Source: Candidatus Latescibacterota bacterium (lineage in GTDB: Bacteria > JAAXHH01 > JACQVL01). From it: a stretch of 15,919 bases of DNA. The notes below the pieces were generated by a model. That model was given only the letters and a program-made list of their open reading frames with translations, did no database searches and was not told the DNA's origin. Each line of letters opens with the position of its first letter. Position 1 is the stretch's first letter. Position numbers and translations under genes: made by a program. Location: positions 1 to 15,919 of the forward strand of contig JACQVL010000107.1 in NCBI GenBank assembly GCA_016209865.1, written 5' to 3'. Below, one piece after another: positions 13,136 to 15,919 of this stretch.

Positions 13136-15919
13136 CGCTCACCCCCCATCATCCCCGATTGCTTCTGTTGCGTCGGCACGACGACGGATGGTTTTCCTGT
13201 CACCGCAGGGTTCGTGATCCACTGGCCATCGGGCAGGCTGTAACTCACGACCGACCGGATCGGCAGAGCGGTGTTCCCGCTGGTCGTGCCGGTCACGTCG
13301 ACCTGGTACGACACGGTGAAGGTGTCACCGGGCTTGACATCCTGGAGCGACCAGACCAGTACCCCGTTCCCCACGAACGGCGGCACGGACGCGCTCCCGG
13401 CCCGGTACACCATCCCGACGCCCAAGGAATCCGCCACCTGCACCCATGCTACCGGCCCGGGGCCTTTGCAGGTCACGGTCGTCGTCCGGGTTAAGCCCAC
13501 TTCAAACGGAATCCGCTCGACATCCGTCTCGATGATCTCGATCTCCACCCGGCGGTTCCGCCGCCGCCCGTCCGGAGTGCTGTTCGTCGCCACCGGTCGG
13601 CGCGGGCCATGTCCTTGCGTGATGATCCGCTTCGGGTCGACCCCAGCCGCCACCAGCCAGGTCTTGACCGCTTCCGCCCGCGCTAACGACAGTTCGTCGT
13701 TACTCGGGAACTGCGGGGTGTGGATAGGGTTCGAGTCGGTATGCCCGCTGACGACGATCGGCTTGTCCGGGATCGTCCCCAGCTTCGCCCGGAGCGCCCG
13801 GAGGGTGACGATCGCGTTCTCCCTCAGGTCGGCAAGCCCGGACTCGAACGAGTCCGCCCCCAGACTGCTCAGCCGCTCGTGCTTGACTTCCACGAACAGC
13901 GTCTCCGGAGAGGTCGAGGCGGAGACCGCCCAGGCGGGACGGGGGAGGATGGTCACGGTGACGCTGTCGCGGGAGCTCGGGATTAGGGGTTCGGGGTTCG
14001 GGGTTCGGGGTTCAATCCGCCCCCGAATCCCCAATCCCGAATCCCGAACCCCGGACGTATCCGGGGCGGGCGGCGCGGGCTTGCGGCGGAACGGGAAATT
14101 CGCTTTGGCCAGCCCGGTCTGGGAGACATCCGCAAACCGGATCCACGGGTCCTGCGCGGAGCGGGTGCCTAAGACCATCGGCTCAAGGTCGGACGGAATA
14201 TTCCGGTCGAGCAGCCGCAGCACATGGCTGCCCGCCCGGACTTCCGGGATGGAGAACCGGCCCTGCCGGTCGGCGATGATGCGGGTGCCGTCCTCCATGA
14301 CCATCACGACGCCCGGCACCGGAGGCTCACCCTTCTCTTGAACCCCGTTCTCGTTCAGGTCGACCCAGGCTTTGCCCACGATCACTTCGCCGCGGGAGAA
14401 CAGGTCGGGGCGGACTCGCACCTTCGTCCGTGCCGGACCCGCCGGGGCGGGGTAGCCGCGCGGGGTCGTGGCTGAAGCCATCGCCACGTTCATCCCGTCC
14501 CCGGACTCGGCGTCCGCGCCTAAGACCAGCCGGTAGCTCAGCCGCCGGGTCTTGCCCGCATCCAGCCGGGCAACCCGCCAGACGACGTCCCGGCCACGGA
14601 GGCTGTCCGGGGCCAGCAACTGGCCGTCGAGCCGGGCCGTCCCCTTCACGTAATCGAACCCGTACGGGAGCCGGTCCCGGACGACGACGTTCGTCAGGTC
14701 GGTGCTCGTGCTGAGGTTCTGCAAGACCACCCGGTAGACGACGAACTCCCCGGCTTCCGCCACGCTCTGATCCGCCCCCTTCTGTACCGTGAAGAACGGG
14801 ACGGTGACCACCACGTCAGCCGGGTTGGAGACGTACGTCAGGCCATTCCAGGACGCCACGGCGACGTTGCGCGTCGGATGCTCGCCCGGCTCCAGGCCCG
14901 GTCGCGGCGTCAGGCTGGCCCGCAGGGTCTGCGTCTGCTGGGGTGTGATGATGGGCAGCGTCCACACCAGGGCATGGGCCAGACTATCGTACACGGCGGG
15001 CGGCTGGCTGCTCCCCGCGACGTACGCTAAGGCGTTCGGCAGGGTATCGCTGACCGTCACGGCCGTGAGGGTATCGACGGGCGCGGTGACCGTCACGGTG
15101 TACTCCACCATCTCTCCCGCTTCGATCACTGGTTGATTCGTGCTCTTGGTCAGAATGAGCATCTGGGTCGGCTTGATGAAGACCTTCACGTTCGCGCGGA
15201 GCCGGCGGTCGTAGTTGATCAGCCAGGCGATGTTCTCGACCCAGGGGTGTGTCGTGTGGACGCGGACCGTCAGGCTGATCGTATCCACCGTGCCGGGCGC
15301 GAGGGCGGTGTACGTCCAGGTGAGGACGTTCCCGCTCACGACGGGCTTCCCTCTGGCAGACACCAGGGTGATGCCCGGTGGGAGCGAATCCACCAGGGCG
15401 ATCGGTCCCGGAACGGTGATCGAGTCGTCATTCCGGATGATCAGGTGGAAGACGACGGTGTCCCCCGTGTGTACCGTATCGGGAACGGCACGTTTGGTCA
15501 GGCTAAGCTGAGGGGTGCGGACGGGGGTCGTCGTAGCGGTCGCCGCCCAGGTCCGGCTGTCCGGTCCATGAATGAGCGCCTTATCTAAGATGACCGTGCC
15601 CACCTTGATCGAATCCACGATTTGAGCGATAAAGTGCGTGCTGTCCGTCTGACCGACCGCCACGTCCGGGAGCGGCCAGACGATCATCTGGCCGTCGATC
15701 CGGCCGCCGCTCAGGTACGCCGCGCCGACCGGTTTCGTCGTAGGCCCGGCCTGACCGTTCGTCACCGACACCGGGAAGAGCACGGGTGGAAGGGAATCGA
15801 TCAAAGTGAACCCGACGGCCGTTTGCGTCCCGATGTTCGTGAACGGGATCGTGTCCGGAACCTGCTGGCCCGGCCCGACGCTGTCCGCCTCCGCCCGAAT
15901 CCGCAATTCCCACGTGGGG
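13132..15919 (-). CDS. DUF11-repeat / SdrD_B / OmpA-domain surface protein (5' end outside window)
   Basis: The frame is open to the right edge; codons before the TTG at 15906 read P-T-W-E, so the N-terminus is missing. At least 928 residues are visible. Four DUF11-type beta-sandwich repeats come first (about 15919-15515, 15510-15170, 15165-14790 and 14785-14405), each with a D-x-L-P turn. An SdrD_B-like domain follows (about 14390-14190; GKAWVDLNENGVQEKGEPPVPGV). A proline-rich linker encoded by an inverted heptamer array lies at 13979-14052. Then comes an OmpA-like peptidoglycan-binding domain (about 13910-13515; VSGHTDSNP, ELSLARAEAV, DGRRRNRRVEIEI). A final DUF11-like domain ends the protein. 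The architecture suggests a periplasmic or surface stalk held to peptidoglycan. It is translationally coupled to the barrel gene by a 4-nt overlap. The exact function is unknown. Confidence 0.87.
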   Translation of the reverse strand, partial: PTWELRIRAEADSVGPGQQVPDTIPFTNIGTQTAVGFTLIDSLPPVLFPVSVTNGQAGPTTKPVGAAYLSGGRIDGQMIVWPLPDVAVGQTDSTHFIAQIVDSIKVGTVILDKALIHGPDSRTWAATATTTPVRTPQLSLTKRAVPDTVHTGDTVVFHLIIRNDDSITVPGPIALVDSLPPGITLVSARGKPVVSGNVLTWTYTALAPGTVDTISLTVRVHTTHPWVENIAWLINYDRRLRANVKVFIKPTQMLILTKSTNQPVIEAGEMVEYTVTVTAPVDTLTAVTVSDTLPNALAYVAGSSQPPAVYDSLAHALVWTLPIITPQQTQTLRASLTPRPGLEPGEHPTRNVAVASWNGLTYVSNPADVVVTVPFFTVQKGADQSVAEAGEFVVYRVVLQNLSTSTDLTNVVVRDRLPYGFDYVKGTARLDGQLLAPDSLRGRDVVWRVARLDAGKTRRLSYRLVLGADAESGDGMNVAMASATTPRGYPAPAGPARTKVRVRPDLFSRGEVIVGKAWVDLNENGVQEKGEPPVPGVVMVMEDGTRIIADRQGRFSIPEVRAGSHVLRLLDRNIPSDLEPMVLGTRSAQDPWIRFADVSQTGLAKANFPFRRKPAPPAPDTSGVRDSGLGIRGRIEPRTPNPEPLIPSSRDSVTVTILPRPAWAVSASTSPETLFVEVKHERLSSLGADSFESGLADLRENAIVTLRALRAKLGTIPDKPIVVSGHTDSNPIHTPQFPSNDELSLARAEAVKTWLVAAGVDPKRIITQGHGPRRPVATNSTPDGRRRNRRVEIEIIETDVERIPFEVGLTRTTTVTCKGPGPVAWVQVADSLGVGMVYRAGSASVPPFVGNGVLVWSLQDVKPGDTFTVSYQVDVTGTTSGNTALPIRSVVSYSLPDGQWITNPAVTGKPSVVVPTQQKQSGMMGGER
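13979..14052. repeat. Inverted arrays of GGGRTTC heptamers inside a coding region, with a G-quadruplex motif
   Basis: On the + strand there are five tandem heptamers at 13979-14013: GGGATTA, then four perfect GGGGTTC. After an 11-bp spacer, four heptamers of the same family lie in the opposite direction at 14025-14052 (read on the minus strand as GGGGTTC, GGGATTC, GGGATTG, GGGATTC). The two arrays can pair as a long hairpin. Positions 13986-14010 hold four G4 runs separated by TTC. The array is translated in frame as a Gly/Arg/Pro-rich linker between SdrD_B-like and OmpA domains. Confidence 0.9.

Overview
This 15.9 kb window is GC-rich and looks like a chromosomal fragment of a Gram-negative bacterium. 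The evidence is an outer-membrane beta-barrel, an OmpA-type peptidoglycan-binding domain, and several proteins with signal peptides. The lineage cannot be fixed from sequence alone. The dispersed ATTCCCGC-N4-GCGGGAAT hairpins and heptamer repeats recall environmental phyla such as NC10 or Nitrospirota, but that is only an impression.

Left part (1-3584, + strand): the C-terminal third of an NgoMIV/SgrAI-family type II restriction endonuclease, cut by the window edge. It is followed by a secreted cytochrome c fused to a double rhodanese module whose two active loops both lack cysteine, a small hicBA toxin-antitoxin pair, and a TlpA-like thioredoxin/NHL-propeller protein. The endonuclease and hicBA are visibly AT-richer than the genes around them, which suggests acquired defence or addiction genes beside resident redox genes.

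Middle part (3585-8025, + strand): a probable catabolic cluster. It holds an aldehyde dehydrogenase with a complete catalytic set, an enolase-superfamily sugar-acid dehydratase with every D-galactonate dehydratase catalytic position conserved, and an acyl-CoA synthetase interrupted by one in-frame TGA exactly where the family has Trp. The spacers carry palindromic, MITE-like elements at 3606-3676 and 5153-5311.

Right part: a secreted Amidase_2 peptidoglycan amidase with three C-terminal repeats (8120-9373, +) converges, 4 bp apart, on a minus-strand cell-surface locus. That locus comprises a 5'-truncated DUF11/SdrD_B/OmpA multidomain protein (13132 to beyond 15919), a large Ig-plus-beta-barrel outer-membrane protein translationally coupled to it by an ATGA overlap (10049-13135), and a small secreted DUF11 protein with its own candidate promoter (9378-9917). 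The most plausible undescribed system here is this surface assembly: a DUF11 stalk anchored to peptidoglycan through OmpA, its coupled outer-membrane barrel, a small secreted DUF11 partner, and a neighbouring wall amidase.

Four copies of one short hairpin repeat sit in four different intergenic gaps. Two heptamer-repeat structures also occur. One lies between genes. The other, an inverted array with a perfect G-quadruplex motif, sits in frame inside the DUF11-OmpA gene. No tRNA, rRNA, CRISPR array or insertion-sequence transposase was seen.
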